A DNA stretch of 64,000 bases from Chromohalobacter sarecensis (GCF_023061135.1 NZ_JAKGAN010000009.1:1-64000), one strand, 5' to 3'. Shown: positions 44,015 through 55,140, numbered from the stretch's first letter. The notes: a model not told the origin generated them from the letters alone. Made by a program: numbers and translations.

Positions 44015-45634
44015 ATGCAAGACAGCGAACGCAGTCGGCGCCTCGAGGCATTACGCGCGCAATACGTCGAGAAATTGCATGACGACGTGCAGGCGGTGAT
44101 GACGCAAGTCGAGGAGATGAGTACCCGCGAAAATGCGGCGGCGGCGGTGGAACTGGAGACGGTCTGCGAGGCTCTGCAACGTATCGCGGATTCCGCCGAC
44201 AGCTTCGGCTATGACGTCTTGAGCGAGACATGTGCGGAGGTGGCGTGCCAAGTCCGTCAGTGGCTCGATGGAGAAGTGCTGCCCGCCCCGTATACGCTGG
44301 CGGCGCTGCAATCGCGCCTGCAACACGGGGCACAGCAACTGCCCACTCTTGAGGAACTGCTCCCCGCACATGCCACGCCGGGCCAGCGAGGTGCCGCGTC
44401 GGTGCGTGTTGCCCTACTCGGCGATGAGCCGCAATGGCGAAGCGCGCTGGGCGAGGCCTTGAGTGCGTTGGGATATGAATGCCATGAGTACGCCATGCGT
44501 GACGTCGATGCCCTCATGGCATGGCGTCCCGAGGCTGTGTTGATCGACGAGCGTAGCGTGTCGCGTTCTCGTTGGAGCGCCTGGTGGAGCGGATGGTCAT
44601 CTCCGCCGCACCTTTTGGTGTGCGGCGATGAGGATGATTTTGCGGCGCGACTCTCGGCGGTTCGTCATGGTGTGGCGGGTTATTTCGTGCCACCTGTGGA
44701 TGCCGCGTTGATCGACAGGTGCCTGGAGCGCCTGGTACCGGGCCCCACGCTGGAACCGCTGCGCGTGCTGATCGTCGATGCCGACGTTGAATTGGCTGAA
44801 CATTACCACTTAGTGCTGGACGGCGCGGGGATCGATTCACGGGTGGTCAACGTGCCGGCCGATACCCTGGTCGCACTGCGCGATTATCGTCCCGATTTGG
44901 CCTTGGTGGACACGCGCTTGCCCGCCTGCACGGGACGCGAGATGGCCCACGTGATGCGCCTCGATGACGCCTGGCGAGACTTGCCGGTGGTGTATCTGGC
45001 AGCCGCCGGCGATGACGTGCGCGAGCAGGCCCTGACGCGTAGCGGCGATGCTTTTCTCGGCAAGCCGGTGGATGACGATGCGCTGGTGGCCACGGTCTTG
45101 TCACATGCCCATCGAGCGCGTGATTCACGGCGTTGGGTAGCGCGCGATGGCTTGACCGGCTTGCTTACCCTCGCCGCCTTGCAGGAACTGTTGGAAGTCG
45201 AATTCGCCCGCGCGCAGCGTAGCGGTACACCGACGAGCCTGGCGCTTATTGATATCGATCATGTGGGGGCGTTGAATGCCCATCATGGGTATTCAAGGGG
45301 TGACCACGTGATCCGCCTCCTGGCGGATCACCTGACGCAGCAACTGCGCTTTATCGACCATGTGGGACGTTACGCCGATGGGGCGTTTTGTGTCGTGTTG
45401 CCGCACTGCAGTCCCGAGGATGCACAGCGCGCGATAGAACGCATACGCCTGCAGTTCCAATCGCAGATGCAGACGCTCAACGACTGCAGCAGCGTCGACG
45501 TGACGTTCTCCGCCGGGGTGGTGGGCTTGCACGATGCACCCAGCGTCGAGGCAGGGCTCGACGCCGTCGATCAAAGGCTCTATCGCGCCAAACTGGCGGG
45601 GCGCAATCGCGTGCTTGGGAATGGCGACGCGTGA
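44015..45634 (+). CDS. Response-regulator-type protein with degenerate HPt, two receiver-like domains and degenerate GGDEF
   Basis: A 539-residue cytoplasmic signalling protein. Residues 1-120 look like an HPt helical bundle, but the phosphorylatable His is missing (QRIADSADSFG where HPt has HxLKGxxxxxG). Residues 128-240 resemble a receiver with D178. Residues 249-365 are a receiver with acidic D255/D257, phosphoacceptor D299 and K350. Residues 377-535 are a GGDEF fold whose signature is ADGAF (454-458) instead of GGDEF, so cyclic-di-GMP synthesis is doubtful. It starts 44 bases after the DUF815 gene and may form an operon with it. Confidence 0.85.
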   Translation: MQDSERSRRLEALRAQYVEKLHDDVQAVMTQVEEMSTRENAAAAVELETVCEALQRIADSADSFGYDVLSETCAEVACQVRQWLDGEVLPAPYTLAALQSRLQHGAQQLPTLEELLPAHATPGQRGAASVRVALLGDEPQWRSALGEALSALGYECHEYAMRDVDALMAWRPEAVLIDERSVSRSRWSAWWSGWSSPPHLLVCGDEDDFAARLSAVRHGVAGYFVPPVDAALIDRCLERLVPGPTLEPLRVLIVDADVELAEHYHLVLDGAGIDSRVVNVPADTLVALRDYRPDLALVDTRLPACTGREMAHVMRLDDAWRDLPVVYLAAAGDDVREQALTRSGDAFLGKPVDDDALVATVLSHAHRARDSRRWVARDGLTGLLTLAALQELLEVEFARAQRSGTPTSLALIDIDHVGALNAHHGYSRGDHVIRLLADHLTQQLRFIDHVGRYADGAFCVVLPHCSPEDAQRAIERIRLQFQSQMQTLNDCSSVDVTFSAGVVGLHDAPSVEAGLDAVDQRLYRAKLAGRNRVLGNGDA

Positions 45635-45640
45635 TGCGCC

Positions 45641-47044
45641 TCAACGGCGATTCTTGCGCGCCTCGCGTGTGCGGTTCAGTTCGCGTTTCTTGGCCTTCTC
45701 GCGGTCGCTGGCGCCGGCATTGTCGTCGTAGGGGTTGTCGCCCGAGCGGAACTCGAAGCGCATCGGCGTGCCGCGTACCTTGAGCACCTTGCGGAAGGTG
45801 TTGATCAGATAGCGCTTGTACGCCTCGGGCAGTGAGCCGGTCTGATTGCCGTGGACCACGATGATGGGCGGGTTACTGCCGCCCTGGTGGGCCATGCGCA
45901 ACTTGATGCGGCGGCCGTGAACCAGCGGCGGCTGATGCTCGCTCACCGCATCCTGCAAGAGAGTGGTCAGGCGATTGGTCGACCAGTGACTGTTGGCCGA
46001 GTCGAAGGCTCGCGTGATGGAAGGGTAGAGATCGCCCACCGCTGTGCCGTGCAGCGCGGAGATGAAGTGCATCTCGGCGTAATCGGCGAAGCCCAGACGG
46101 CGCTTGACCTCCGTGCGCATCTTGTCCTTCGCCTCTTGCTCGAGGCCATCCCATTTGTTGACCGCGAGTACCAGCGCGCGCCCGCTGCTCAAGACATAGT
46201 CGAGCAGGTGTAGGTCTTGTTCGACCAGGCCGCTGCGCGCGTCGAGCACCATGACCGCCACATGGCAGTCCTTGATGGCTTCGAGTGTCTTGATGATCGA
46301 AAACTTCTCGGTGACTTCCTTGACGTTCTTGCGTCGCCGCACGCCGGCGGTGTCGACCAGCACATAGGGCTTGCCACGTCGTTCGAAGGGGATCTCGATG
46401 GCATCGCGCGTGGTGCCGGCCTCGTCGAAGACGACGACGCGTTCTTCGCCCAGCAGACGGTTGACCAGCGTCGACTTGCCGACATTGGGGCGCCCGATGA
46501 TCCCGATGCGAATACCGTTGCTGATATCCGGCGGTGCGGCGTTGGCCTCGCGCGGGGGAAAGGGCTCTAGCACTTCGTCAATCAAGGAGGTGACGTTGCG
46601 CCCATGCGCGGCGGCAATCGGGTGTGGGTCGCCCAGGCCGAGCTGCCAGAAGTCCGCCGAAGCCGAGTGCTCTTCGAGGCCGTCGGTCTTGTTGACGACG
46701 AGCCAGGTCTTCTTCTGATTGACGCGCAGATGATTGGCGATGGCCTCGTCAGCGGCGCTGAGGCCGCTACGTCCGTCGACCATGAACAGCACGATGTCGG
46801 CTTCGTCGATGGCCAGCAGCGACTGCTCGGCCATGGCGGCGTCGATGCCTTCTTCATTGCCGCTGATGCCGCCGGTGTCGATGACCGTGTAGGTTTTGTC
46901 GCCGAGCACGCCGTTGCCGTACTTGCGGTCACGGGTAAGGCCGGCGAAGTCGGCGACCAGCGCATCGCGCGTGCGAGTCAGGCGATTGAAGAGGGTTGAT
47001 TTGCCGACATTGGGTCGGCCTACCAGGGCGATGACAGGATTCAT
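45641..47044 (-). CDS. der: Ribosome-associated GTPase EngA
   Basis: A 467-residue essential GTPase for 50S assembly with two tandem G domains and a C-terminal KH-like domain. G1 motifs GRPNVGKST occur twice, near residues 8 and 180, with NKTD and NKWD as the two G4 motifs. ATG 47044 ([12 protein letters not shown]) is preferred to the nine-residue longer frame. Last gene of the minus-strand housekeeping series. Confidence 0.97.
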   Translation of the reverse strand: MNPVIALVGRPNVGKSTLFNRLTRTRDALVADFAGLTRDRKYGNGVLGDKTYTVIDTGGISGNEEGIDAAMAEQSLLAIDEADIVLFMVDGRSGLSAADEAIANHLRVNQKKTWLVVNKTDGLEEHSASADFWQLGLGDPHPIAAAHGRNVTSLIDEVLEPFPPREANAAPPDISNGIRIGIIGRPNVGKSTLVNRLLGEERVVVFDEAGTTRDAIEIPFERRGKPYVLVDTAGVRRRKNVKEVTEKFSIIKTLEAIKDCHVAVMVLDARSGLVEQDLHLLDYVLSSGRALVLAVNKWDGLEQEAKDKMRTEVKRRLGFADYAEMHFISALHGTAVGDLYPSITRAFDSANSHWSTNRLTTLLQDAVSEHQPPLVHGRRIKLRMAHQGGSNPPIIVVHGNQTGSLPEAYKRYLINTFRKVLKVRGTPMRFEFRSGDNPYDDNAGASDREKAKKRELNRTREARKNRR

Positions 47045-47114
47045 GGTGTCTCGTAAACCGGCGCACAAAAGCGTTGAGTGAAGCTGGACATGCGACGTAG
47101 TCGCTTCAAAGGGG

Positions 47115-47134
47115 ACGTGACGCAGGCGTCACGT
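47115..47134. promoter_or_regulatory. Perfect 20-bp palindrome upstream of der
   Basis: ACGTGACGC / GCGTCACGT with a two-base AG centre, about 71 bases upstream of the der start. It could be an operator or a transcript hairpin. Confidence 0.4.
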
Positions 47135-47183
47135 TGTCGTGGCGTGATTCTAGCATTGCTGATCGGTAAGGGCCCACAAATGA

Positions 47184-47212
47184 AGCGGGCACCTCATCGC
47201 GAGGTGCCCGCT
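47184..47212. terminator. Hairpin in the bamB-der gap
   Basis: A perfect 12-bp stem AGCGGGCACCTC / GAGGTGCCCGCT with loop ATCGC, 24 bases after bamB. The minus-strand sequence after it is only weakly T-rich, so partial termination between bamB and der is the most that can be claimed. Confidence 0.55.
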
Positions 47213-47235
47213 CCCAAGCCTCGAGGGCGATCCAT

Positions 47236-48399
47236 TCAATCGTCGTTTGCGTCGATATCGTAGGCCGCCAGTTCGCCGTCGTTGGTGAGGGTGTAAAGGC
47301 GTTTGTCGTCGGCCAGCAACGGCAGGCTGATGCCATCGCCGCCGAGTTCCGTGCGACCTACGACTTCCCCATCGCTGGCGTTGAGCAGATGGACATAACC
47401 CTGATAGTCACCCAGCGCCAGCTTGCCGTCGACGAAGGTGGGCGCGGTCAAGTCGCGGCCTTCGAGGGCGTCGGATTCCCACAGCACGCTGCCACTATCG
47501 ACATCGAGCGCCAGGACATGGCTGGCTTCGTTGACGGTGAAGAGATAATTGCCGACGCGCAGCGGGGTCAGATAGCTGGATTCATCGCGCGACCAGATGA
47601 CTTCGCCGCTGGTGGCTTCAAGCGCCATGACGCGGCCGTTGTAGCTGGTCACGAACAGGCGGCCATCCTGAGAGAGCACCGGCTGACCGTCGAGATCGAC
47701 GAGCTGTTCCACTTCGGTGCGCCCTTGCGGCACGGCGACGCGCATGTCCCACAGCGGTTGGCCACTACGGTTGTCGAGCGTCACCAGGCGGCCATTGGCA
47801 AAGCCAACGAACGAGACGGGCTCGATGACACGCGGCGTGCCCGTGCCGCGCAGAGTCAGAGAAGGCTGGCTGCTGCTGTAGGTCCATTCTTCCTGTCCGG
47901 AGGTGCGGTCCAGGGCGGTCACCGTGCCGTCGACACTTTGCACTACGACCAGCTTGCTGTTGACCTGAGGGGTGGCCAACACTTCGCTGGAGACCTTGGA
48001 GCGCCAGGCTTCACTGCCGTCTTCGCGGTCGATGGCGACGACGGAACCATTGCGCGTGCCAGCGTACAGACGCGCGCCATCGCGGGACATGCCGCTGGAA
48101 AGTGGGGTGTCGAAGCGTGCTTCCCATTGGGTGTCGCCGTTATCGGCGTCGAGTGCGCGCAACAGGCCGCTTTCATCGGCGGCATAGAGGGTGCCGTCTG
48201 CGAGTAGGGGCATCAGGGGATAACGTGCCCGTCCCAGACCGTCGCCGACCGAGGTGGACCAACGCTCGTCGAGGGTCGCCGAGGCTGAGAAGTCCTTGAG
48301 TTCCTTGGGCGGATACTGCGGCTCGACGTCGCCGGCACAGCCCACCAGCAAGGTGGACAAGGTAAGCGCGGCCGGTAACAGTAAGTGGTTCAATTTCAT
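47236..48399 (-). CDS. bamB: Outer-membrane assembly lipoprotein BamB
   Basis: A 387-residue beta-propeller lipoprotein of the BAM complex, working at the periplasmic face of the outer membrane. Lipobox LVGC with C21, then repeated PQQ-like blades such as RWSTSVGDG, ALDADNGDTQWEAR and ALDRTSGQEEWTYS. Its ATG overlaps the yfgM stop codon by one base. Confidence 0.96.
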   Translation of the reverse strand: MKLNHLLLPAALTLSTLLVGCAGDVEPQYPPKELKDFSASATLDERWSTSVGDGLGRARYPLMPLLADGTLYAADESGLLRALDADNGDTQWEARFDTPLSSGMSRDGARLYAGTRNGSVVAIDREDGSEAWRSKVSSEVLATPQVNSKLVVVQSVDGTVTALDRTSGQEEWTYSSSQPSLTLRGTGTPRVIEPVSFVGFANGRLVTLDNRSGQPLWDMRVAVPQGRTEVEQLVDLDGQPVLSQDGRLFVTSYNGRVMALEATSGEVIWSRDESSYLTPLRVGNYLFTVNEASHVLALDVDSGSVLWESDALEGRDLTAPTFVDGKLALGDYQGYVHLLNASDGEVVGRTELGGDGISLPLLADDKRLYTLTNDGELAAYDIDANDD

Positions 48400-49058
48400 C
48401 AGCTGGCGTCCTCTACACCGAGATTGTCGAGCTTGAGCCGTACGCCGGAGAGCGGTTGATCCTGCTCTTCGGCGCGGGCGAGCGCGTCTTGATAGGCTTG
48501 ACGCGCCTCGTCGGGTTGACCGAGCGCGGCATGGGCGTCGCCGATGATTTCGGCGGCCTGCGCCTCGAGCGTGGCGGGGATGTCGTCATCGAGCGTCGTC
48601 AGTGCGCCCTCGGCATCGTTCAGGGCGACCTGCACGCGGGCTAGATTAAGGCGTGCGAGACCGGTGAGGTAGCCATGCTCGCTGCCATCGATGAACGCTG
48701 ACAGCGTGTCGCGCGCGCCCTCCAGATCATCGGCGTCGACCGCCAGGCGGGCACGCATCAGCTCGGCAAGCTCGGCGTATAGGGTGCCGCCATGCTCGCT
48801 TTCCAGACCATCGATCATGCTCGTGGCCTGTTCGCGTTGGGCATCACTCATCTGCGGTTGCTGCATCAGCATCGTGAGCTGCTGGTAGCGTTGCGATGCC
48901 GCTTCCGCTTGAGAGGTTTGGTAATCCTGCCAGGCATGCCAGGCGAAAACGCCAGCGCCGGCCAGCACGATGCCGGCGATAATCGCCATGCCGTACTCTT
49001 TCCACCAGCGCTTGAGCGTCTCAAGCTGTTCATCTTCGCTAGTAATAAGCTCCGCCAC
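48399..49058 (-). CDS. yfgM: YfgM-family ancillary SecYEG translocon protein
   Basis: A 219-residue inner-membrane protein: short cytoplasmic N-terminus, one helix (about 23-43, GMAIIAGIVLAGAGVFAW) and a periplasmic TPR-like domain. E. coli YfgM passes outer-membrane clients between SecYEG and periplasmic chaperones. It lies upstream of bamB and downstream of hisS, the conserved order. Confidence 0.93.
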   Translation of the reverse strand: MAELITSEDEQLETLKRWWKEYGMAIIAGIVLAGAGVFAWHAWQDYQTSQAEAASQRYQQLTMLMQQPQMSDAQREQATSMIDGLESEHGGTLYAELAELMRARLAVDADDLEGARDTLSAFIDGSEHGYLTGLARLNLARVQVALNDAEGALTTLDDDIPATLEAQAAEIIGDAHAALGQPDEARQAYQDALARAEEQDQPLSGVRLKLDNLGVEDAS

Positions 49059-49119
49059 GGGCGGTCTCCTTCAATGGCTGTTCGTACGAAACGGCGCTTC
49101 GTTGTTCAAGCTTTGTCTT

Positions 49120-50406
49120 TCAAGCCTCCGCGAGAAGCGTCTGGAGACGCGCCGTGAGCGCATCGAGGGCCACGCTTTCTTGATCGCGATCTTCACGTAG
49201 GAATTTGATCCCCACCTGACCGCTGGCCAGCTCATTCTCGCCGAGTAACAGTGCCATGCGGGCCCCGCTCTTGTCGGCTTTCTTGATCTGGCTCTTGAAG
49301 CTGCCGCCGCCGCAATGGAGCTGCAGGTGCATGCCGGGCAGCGCGTTACGCAGGCGCTCGCCGAGCAGCATCGCTTCGCGGCTGGCGGCATCGCCCATGG
49401 CCGTCAGGTAGACATCGGTGCGCGGCCGCGCGGCTTCGGGGATCAGATCGAGCGTTTCGAGCAGCAGGATCAGGCGCTCGACGCCCATGGCAAACCCTAC
49501 GCCGGGCGTGGGCTTGCCGCCGAGCTGTTCGACGAGACCGTCGTAGCGACCGCCGGCACAGACCGTGCCCTGGCTGCCCAGCGCTTGGGTGGTCCACTCG
49601 AACACGGTTCGACTGTAATAGTCCAGCCCCCGCACCAGCCGCGGGTTAATGACGTAATCGATGCCGGCCGCTTCGAGCATGGCGGTGAGCTCGGCGAAGT
49701 GAGCACGCGATTCTTCGTCGAGGTGATCCATCAAGCGCGGCGCGTCGGCGAGCATCGCCGCCATGTCGGGATTCTTGGAGTCCAGGATGCGCAGCGGGTT
49801 GGTGCTCAGGCGACGCCGAGAGTCCTCGTCGAGCACATCGGCATGCGCCTCGAAGTGGGCGACCAGCGCATCGCGGTAGGCGGCACGGGCCTCGTTGGAG
49901 CCCAGCGAGTTAAGCTCCAACTGGACGTGGGGCATCAGGCCGAGCGCTTCCCAAAGCCGCGCACTGAGCAGGATCATCTCGACGTCGATGTCTGGCCCGT
50001 ACATGCCGTAGGCTTCCACACCAACCTGGTGAAATTGGCGATAGCGTCCCTTTTGCGGACGCTCGTGGCGGAACATCGGGCCTTGATACCACAGGCGCTG
50101 GGTCTGGTTGTAAAGCAGACCGTTCTCCAGCGCCGCGCGTACGCAGCTGGCGGTGCCTTCGGGACGCAGCGTGAGACTATCGCCGTTACGATCCTCGAAG
50201 GTGTACATCTCCTTCTCGACGATATCGGTCACTTCGCCGATCGAGCGCTTGAACAGTGCTGTCTGCTCGATGATGGGGGTACGAATTTCGCTATACCCAT
50301 AGCGCTGCATGAGATGCTGGATCTGACGCTCGAAGTATTGCCAAACAGGCGACTGCTCCGGTAGCAGATCGTTCATGCCACGGATGGCCTGGATCTTGTT
50401 GCTCAA
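49120..50406 (-). CDS. hisS: Histidyl-tRNA synthetase
   Basis: A 428-residue class II aminoacyl-tRNA synthetase. Motif 2 region [14 protein letters not shown] and [25 protein letters not shown], the histidine loops [15 protein letters not shown] and AGGRYDGL, and the C-terminal anticodon domain starting near 330 are all present. Part of the ispG-hisS-yfgM-bamB-der series. Confidence 0.97.
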   Translation of the reverse strand: MSNKIQAIRGMNDLLPEQSPVWQYFERQIQHLMQRYGYSEIRTPIIEQTALFKRSIGEVTDIVEKEMYTFEDRNGDSLTLRPEGTASCVRAALENGLLYNQTQRLWYQGPMFRHERPQKGRYRQFHQVGVEAYGMYGPDIDVEMILLSARLWEALGLMPHVQLELNSLGSNEARAAYRDALVAHFEAHADVLDEDSRRRLSTNPLRILDSKNPDMAAMLADAPRLMDHLDEESRAHFAELTAMLEAAGIDYVINPRLVRGLDYYSRTVFEWTTQALGSQGTVCAGGRYDGLVEQLGGKPTPGVGFAMGVERLILLLETLDLIPEAARPRTDVYLTAMGDAASREAMLLGERLRNALPGMHLQLHCGGGSFKSQIKKADKSGARMALLLGENELASGQVGIKFLREDRDQESVALDALTARLQTLLAEA

Positions 50407-50446
50407 TGCTGACTCCTGAACCGGTACGGGGCGCGCGAGCGGCGCA

Positions 50447-51562
50447 TTATGCCTCGCGGGCGATGGTATCGCGTTCGCGGGCCTCTTTTTCGCGGACCTT
50501 ATCGCGGATCAGCGCTTCCAGGTCGTCGACCAAGTGGTCGTTGCGAAGCTTGCTGGCCGGCTTGCCGTCGATGTAGACAAGATTGGCCGGGTCGCCGCCG
50601 GTGAGGCCGATATCGCTTTCCTTGGCCTCGCCGGGGCCATTGACCACGCAGCCGATGACCGAAACATCGAGCGGCGTCATGATGTCGTCGAGGCGTTCCT
50701 CGAGGGCGTTCATGGTGCCGATGACGTCGAAATTCTGGCGCGAGCAACTCGGGCAGGCGACGAAATTGATGCCCTTGGAGCGCAGGCGCAAGCTCTTGAG
50801 CATGTCATAGCCGACCTTGATCTCCTCAACGGGGTCGGCGGCCAGCGAGACGCGAATGGTGTCACCGATGCCTTCCATCAGCAGCATGCCCAGTCCGATC
50901 GAGGACTTCACTGTGCCCGAGCGCAAGCCACCGGCCTCGGTGATGCCCAGATGCAGGGGCTGGTCGATGCGCTGCGCGAGTTGGCGATAGGCTGCCACCG
51001 CCATGAATACGTCGGAAGCCTTGACGCTGACCTTGAAATCCTGGAAATCGAGGCGGTCGAGGTGCTCGATATGCCGCATGGCGGATTCGACCAGCGCTTC
51101 TGGCGTCGGTTCGCCGTATTTCTTCTGCAGATCCTTTTCCAGCGAGCCGGCGTTGACGCCGATGCGAATCGGAATGCCGTGTTCGCGGGCGGCATCGACC
51201 ACTGCGCGCACGCGGTCTTCACGGCCGATATTGCCGGGGTTGATGCGCAGGCAGTCGACACCCAGTTCCGCCACGCGCAGGGCGATCTTGTAGTCGAAGT
51301 GAATATCGGCAACCAAGGGGACCGCGACCTCGCGCTTGATCTGGCCGAAGGTCTCGGCGGCCTCCATGGTGGGCACCGAGACGCGCACGATGTCCGCGCC
51401 TGCGGCCTCGAGCTGGCGGATCTGCGCGACGGTGGCAGCGACGTCCAGGGTGTCGGTGTTGGTCATGCTTTGAACGGCGATGGGCGCGCCACCACCGACG
51501 GGGACATTCCCGACATGAATCTGGCGTGACTTGCGTCGTTGAATCGGAGATTGCATATGCAT
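50447..51562 (-). CDS. ispG: 4-hydroxy-3-methylbut-2-enyl-diphosphate synthase (flavodoxin)
   Basis: A 371-residue [4Fe-4S] enzyme of the MEP isoprenoid pathway, converting MEcPP to HMBPP. The TIM-barrel part carries [19 protein letters not shown] and [10 protein letters not shown]; cluster cysteines are in ACPSCSR and [14 protein letters not shown] 51562 gives a normal N-terminus right after rodZ; an ATG two codons on is also possible. Confidence 0.96.
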   Translation of the reverse strand: MHMQSPIQRRKSRQIHVGNVPVGGGAPIAVQSMTNTDTLDVAATVAQIRQLEAAGADIVRVSVPTMEAAETFGQIKREVAVPLVADIHFDYKIALRVAELGVDCLRINPGNIGREDRVRAVVDAAREHGIPIRIGVNAGSLEKDLQKKYGEPTPEALVESAMRHIEHLDRLDFQDFKVSVKASDVFMAVAAYRQLAQRIDQPLHLGITEAGGLRSGTVKSSIGLGMLLMEGIGDTIRVSLAADPVEEIKVGYDMLKSLRLRSKGINFVACPSCSRQNFDVIGTMNALEERLDDIMTPLDVSVIGCVVNGPGEAKESDIGLTGGDPANLVYIDGKPASKLRNDHLVDDLEALIRDKVREKEARERDTIAREA

Positions 51563-51569
51563 GGGCGTA

Positions 51570-52640
51570 TCACTCTCCCAAGGTGAAGCGGGCGACATTG
51601 TTGCCGCCGGTATGCTGGCTCAGGTCGATATCCTCGTCCTGATAGCGGAGCTCGACGCCGGTGGCGTTGCCAATGGTCAGGCGAAACGGCGGCGTACCTT
51701 CTAGCTGGATATCGGTTCCGGGATCTTGCAGCCCTGCCAACAGGCGTTGATCGTCGGCATCATAGATCTCGGTCCATGACTGCTCGTCGAAAGTCAGTGT
51801 CAGGCTATTGGCGCTGTCCGCGCTTGCATCGTTGCTGGCGCCTTCGCGGTCGTCGTCCTGCGTGGCGGATTCGGCATCCGCCGAGGTGTCGTTGGCGGCG
51901 ACGCTCATGCCCTGCGCGTCGACATCGTTCGAAGTATCGTCAGTGCGCGCGTCATCGCTATCGACCAGTCCCAAGCTGTCATTCTCGTTGGGTAACGGCG
52001 GCAGGTTGTCCTGTTCGCTCGCGTTGCCTTGTTCGTCCGTAGCGGCCTGCGATGCGACACCATCGCGTTGTGCCTCGTCGTTCGGGGACACGTCATCGTT
52101 GGGGGTCGCGTCGTTTGCCACGGCCTCGTTTCCTGCACTGCCCTCGGTAGCGCTACCGGCATCTGCACTTTCCATGGCGGCGGGTTCATCGCCGAGGCCG
52201 AAGAACTCGTTGCCCTGACGGCTTTGCCACCAGAGCAACGTCAAGCCGATCAGGCCGACGATGATGAGTAGCGTGACCAATCTGAAGACCCAGGTGCCGA
52301 TCCGTGAGGATGGTTGCGAGCGATACGCCGGTGCGGCGACCTTGCGGTCGAGATCGTCGCGACCATGCAAGGCGTCGTATTCCTGGGCCACACGCTTGTC
52401 GTCGAGTCCCAGCAACTTGGCGTAGGCGCGCAGATAACCCCGTCGATAGGTGGCGATAGGAACTTGGTCGTATTGGTCTTCTTCCAGACCGGTGACCACG
52501 GCGGGCCGGAGGTTGAGCTGCTCGGCGACTTCTTCTAGCGACAGTCCCTGTCGCTCACGCTCGCGCTTCAGCCGAGTGCCCGGAGGTTCTTGACCCTCGG
52601 TGGGAGCGGGGGAGATGTGTTGTTCGTGAGTGTCGCTCAT
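51570..52640 (-). CDS. rodZ: RodZ-family cytoskeletal membrane protein
   Basis: A 356-residue protein linking MreB to the membrane and shaping the cell. N-terminal HTH ([22 protein letters not shown], 20-85), one membrane helix (about 115-137), a long acidic Asp/Ser/Ala-rich linker, and a C-terminal DUF4115 periplasmic domain ([18 protein letters not shown]). The very acidic linker is in keeping with a halophile. Between pilW and ispG, the conserved place. Confidence 0.94.
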   Translation of the reverse strand: MSDTHEQHISPAPTEGQEPPGTRLKRERERQGLSLEEVAEQLNLRPAVVTGLEEDQYDQVPIATYRRGYLRAYAKLLGLDDKRVAQEYDALHGRDDLDRKVAAPAYRSQPSSRIGTWVFRLVTLLIIVGLIGLTLLWWQSRQGNEFFGLGDEPAAMESADAGSATEGSAGNEAVANDATPNDDVSPNDEAQRDGVASQAATDEQGNASEQDNLPPLPNENDSLGLVDSDDARTDDTSNDVDAQGMSVAANDTSADAESATQDDDREGASNDASADSANSLTLTFDEQSWTEIYDADDQRLLAGLQDPGTDIQLEGTPPFRLTIGNATGVELRYQDEDIDLSQHTGGNNVARFTLGE

Positions 52641-52681
52641 ACCAGAGCATCCTTCTCGAATTCGTGTGGTCGGATCATGCC

Positions 52682-53422
52682 TCAGGAATCGTCATGCTGC
52701 CGATGATAAAAGGCCGCGGCTTCCTCGTCGCCCCGTGCGCGAGCGATTTCGCTCGCCAATTCGAGACTTTCCGGAGTCGCCTCGGTCAAGGTGAAAAAAC
52801 GCTGCAAGCGTTCCCAGGCACGTTCATCATGACCCTGCGTATGGTCGAGTCTCGCCAGCATGAACAGGCTTTGTGCATCGCGTGAGTCGGACGCGATGGC
52901 CTGTTCCAGCGGGCGTCGAGCGGCATCGAGATCGCCTTGCTCGAACCGGCATCGGCCCAGATTGGCAAGCAATTGGGCGCGATTATTATAGGTGGTGTCT
53001 TGTGCTGCTCGCTGCAGTTGCGTACAGGCGGCGTCGAGCTTGCCTTCATCGTACAGAAATGCAGCGTAGTTGTTGCGCGCGCGAGTATAATCGCCGTCGG
53101 CATCCAGCGCACGTTCGAAATATTCCTCGGCGAGTGCTGGCTCGTCCTGACGTTGATAGAGAAGTGCCATGCTTTCCAGCGCCTGTGGGTCGTCGGGCCC
53201 CAGTTCCAAGGCGTGTTCCAGCGCATCGCGGGCGCGGGTCAAGTTATCGCGTTTGAGATAAGCAAGCCCCAGCTCGGTATACGCCGACACCGCTTGACCG
53301 TTATCCGGCGATGCGTAGGGGGAGTTGTTTTCGACCTGGACGGCGCAACCACTCAACAGCCAGACGAGCGACATCGCGGCACTCAACGAGCGGATCGAAG
53401 GTGGGCGATGGCGGCGCGTCAT
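52682..53422 (-). CDS. pilW: Type IV pilus biogenesis TPR lipoprotein PilW/PilF
   Basis: A 246-residue lipoprotein with TPR repeats that helps assemble the PilQ secretin in the outer membrane. Lipobox LLSGC near residue 25, then TPR units such as AYTELGLAYLKRDNLTRARDALEHAL and ARNNYAAFLYDEGKLDAAC. ATG 53422 after GAGAGGGA gives the signal peptide; the longer frame does not. It sits between rlmN and rodZ as in other gammaproteobacteria. The symbol pilF is also used. Confidence 0.92.
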   Translation of the reverse strand: MTRRHRPPSIRSLSAAMSLVWLLSGCAVQVENNSPYASPDNGQAVSAYTELGLAYLKRDNLTRARDALEHALELGPDDPQALESMALLYQRQDEPALAEEYFERALDADGDYTRARNNYAAFLYDEGKLDAACTQLQRAAQDTTYNNRAQLLANLGRCRFEQGDLDAARRPLEQAIASDSRDAQSLFMLARLDHTQGHDERAWERLQRFFTLTEATPESLELASEIARARGDEEAAAFYHRQHDDS

Positions 53423-53526
53423 GGATCCCTCTCGAAACAATGGCGTCAATCGGTGCGATGAGACGGTATTCGTCATCTGAAAGTGTCCCATCAAAGCGCC
53501 GCACCTTGGTGAAGTCAAGGCGAGGC

Positions 53527-54654
53527 TCAATCGGCGTCGATCTGAATGGACTGAATGTAACGCTCGTGGCGCTTGGTACGGTCCTTGACGCGTCCCACTA
53601 ACTGGCCGCAGGCGGCATCGATATCATCGCCGCGCGTCATGCGCACGGGGGCGGTATGGCCGAGTTCTTCTAGCCATTGCTGAAAGCGCATGACCTGATT
53701 GCGTGAAGGCTTCTCGTAACCTGAGTGCGGGAACGGATTGAAAGGAATCAAGTTGATCTTGCACGGCAGCCCCTCAAGCAGCGTCGATAGCTCCTCGGCG
53801 TGGCGCTGCTGATCGTTGACGTCCTTGATCAGCGTGTACTCGATGGTCAGCATGCGCGTGTCATCGCACTTGGCAAGATAACGACGGCAGGCATCGAGCA
53901 GCGTGGCGATGTCGTACTTACGGTTGAGCGGCACCAGCTCGTTGCGCAACTCGTCATTGGCGGCATGCAGCGAGACCGCCAGGCTCACGTCGAGCTCATC
54001 GCCGAGCTTGTCGATCATCGGCACCACACCAGAGGTGGAGAGCGTGACGCGGCGCTTGGAAAGGCCGTAACCGTTGTCGTCGAGCATGAGCTTCATGGCC
54101 GGCACGACGGCATTGTAGTTCATCAACGGTTCGCCCATGCCCATCATTACCACGTTGGTGACCGGGCGATTGGTGCTGTCTCGACGCGCACCGAAGCTAT
54201 TGCTGGCCACCCACACCTGGCCGATGACCTCGGCGCTGGTGAGGTTGCGCTGAAAGCCTTGCTTGCCGGTAGAGCAGAAGCTGCAATCCAACGAGCAGCC
54301 TACCTGGGACGATACGCAGAGCGTGCGACGTTTGCCGCCCTCGGCAGGGATCAGCACGGTTTCCACGTAACTGCCGTCCTCGACCTCGAGAACCCACTTG
54401 CGCGTGCCATCCTCCGAGGCGCCTTCGTAGACCACGCGTGGACCACGCACCTCGGCGAGCTCCTCGAGGCGCGTGCGTAGCGCCTTCGAGAGATTGGTCA
54501 TCGACTCGAAGTCGTCGCAGCCTTCGTGGTGAATCCACTTCATCACTTGGGCGGCGCGAAATTTCTTCTCGCCCAATGAGACGAAGAAGGCTTCCATCTC
54601 CTCGCGCGTTAGGCCGAGAAGGTTGGTACGGGGCGTGGCGGTATCGAGGGTCAT
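53527..54654 (-). CDS. rlmN: Dual-specificity 23S rRNA/tRNA adenine-C2 methyltransferase
   Basis: A 375-residue radical SAM enzyme methylating A2503 of 23S rRNA and A37 of some tRNAs. The CX3CX2C cluster motif is CSLDCSFC within [18 protein letters not shown], followed by [19 protein letters not shown], and a C-terminal Cys in DIDAACGQL needed for methyl transfer. Between ndk and pilW. Confidence 0.97.
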   Translation of the reverse strand: MTLDTATPRTNLLGLTREEMEAFFVSLGEKKFRAAQVMKWIHHEGCDDFESMTNLSKALRTRLEELAEVRGPRVVYEGASEDGTRKWVLEVEDGSYVETVLIPAEGGKRRTLCVSSQVGCSLDCSFCSTGKQGFQRNLTSAEVIGQVWVASNSFGARRDSTNRPVTNVVMMGMGEPLMNYNAVVPAMKLMLDDNGYGLSKRRVTLSTSGVVPMIDKLGDELDVSLAVSLHAANDELRNELVPLNRKYDIATLLDACRRYLAKCDDTRMLTIEYTLIKDVNDQQRHAEELSTLLEGLPCKINLIPFNPFPHSGYEKPSRNQVMRFQQWLEELGHTAPVRMTRGDDIDAACGQLVGRVKDRTKRHERYIQSIQIDAD

Positions 54655-54714
54655 GGTGGGTCGTACGCTCGGTGGATGGCGGTGCGAGGGCCTTGTGGCC
54701 CCCGCGGGAAGCGA

Positions 54715-55140
54715 TCAGCGTGCGCAGATCTCTTCGCTGCCGAAGAAGTAAGCGATCTCGCGCTCGGCGGATTCCGGTGAATCGGAGCCGTGCACGGCGT
54801 TGGCGTCGATGGACTGCGCGAAGTCGGCGCGGATGGTGCCGGCCTCGGCTTCCTTGGGATTGGTCGCGCCCATCAGGTCACGGTTGGCGGCGATGGCGTT
54901 GTCGCCTTCCAGTACCTGCACGATCACCGGGCCGGAAGTCATGAAGCCGACTAGATCGCCAAAGAAGGAACGCTCCTTGTGCTCGGCGTAGAAGCCTTCG
55001 GCCTGCGCCTGGGAAAGTTGCAGCATCTTGGCGGCAACGATCTTGAGGCCGGCTTTCTCGAAGCGGCTTTCGATCTCGCCGATGACGTTCTTGGCGACGG
55101 CGTCGGGCTTGATGATGGACAGGGTGCGTTCGTTGGCCAT
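54715..55140 (-). CDS. ndk: Nucleoside-diphosphate kinase
   Basis: A 141-residue enzyme that balances NTP pools. The catalytic phosphohistidine is H117 in NAVHGSDS, and [12 protein letters not shown] and [18 protein letters not shown] are present. It follows iscA by 154 bases and precedes rlmN. Confidence 0.98.
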   Translation of the reverse strand: MANERTLSIIKPDAVAKNVIGEIESRFEKAGLKIVAAKMLQLSQAQAEGFYAEHKERSFFGDLVGFMTSGPVIVQVLEGDNAIAANRDLMGATNPKEAEAGTIRADFAQSIDANAVHGSDSPESAEREIAYFFGSEEICAR

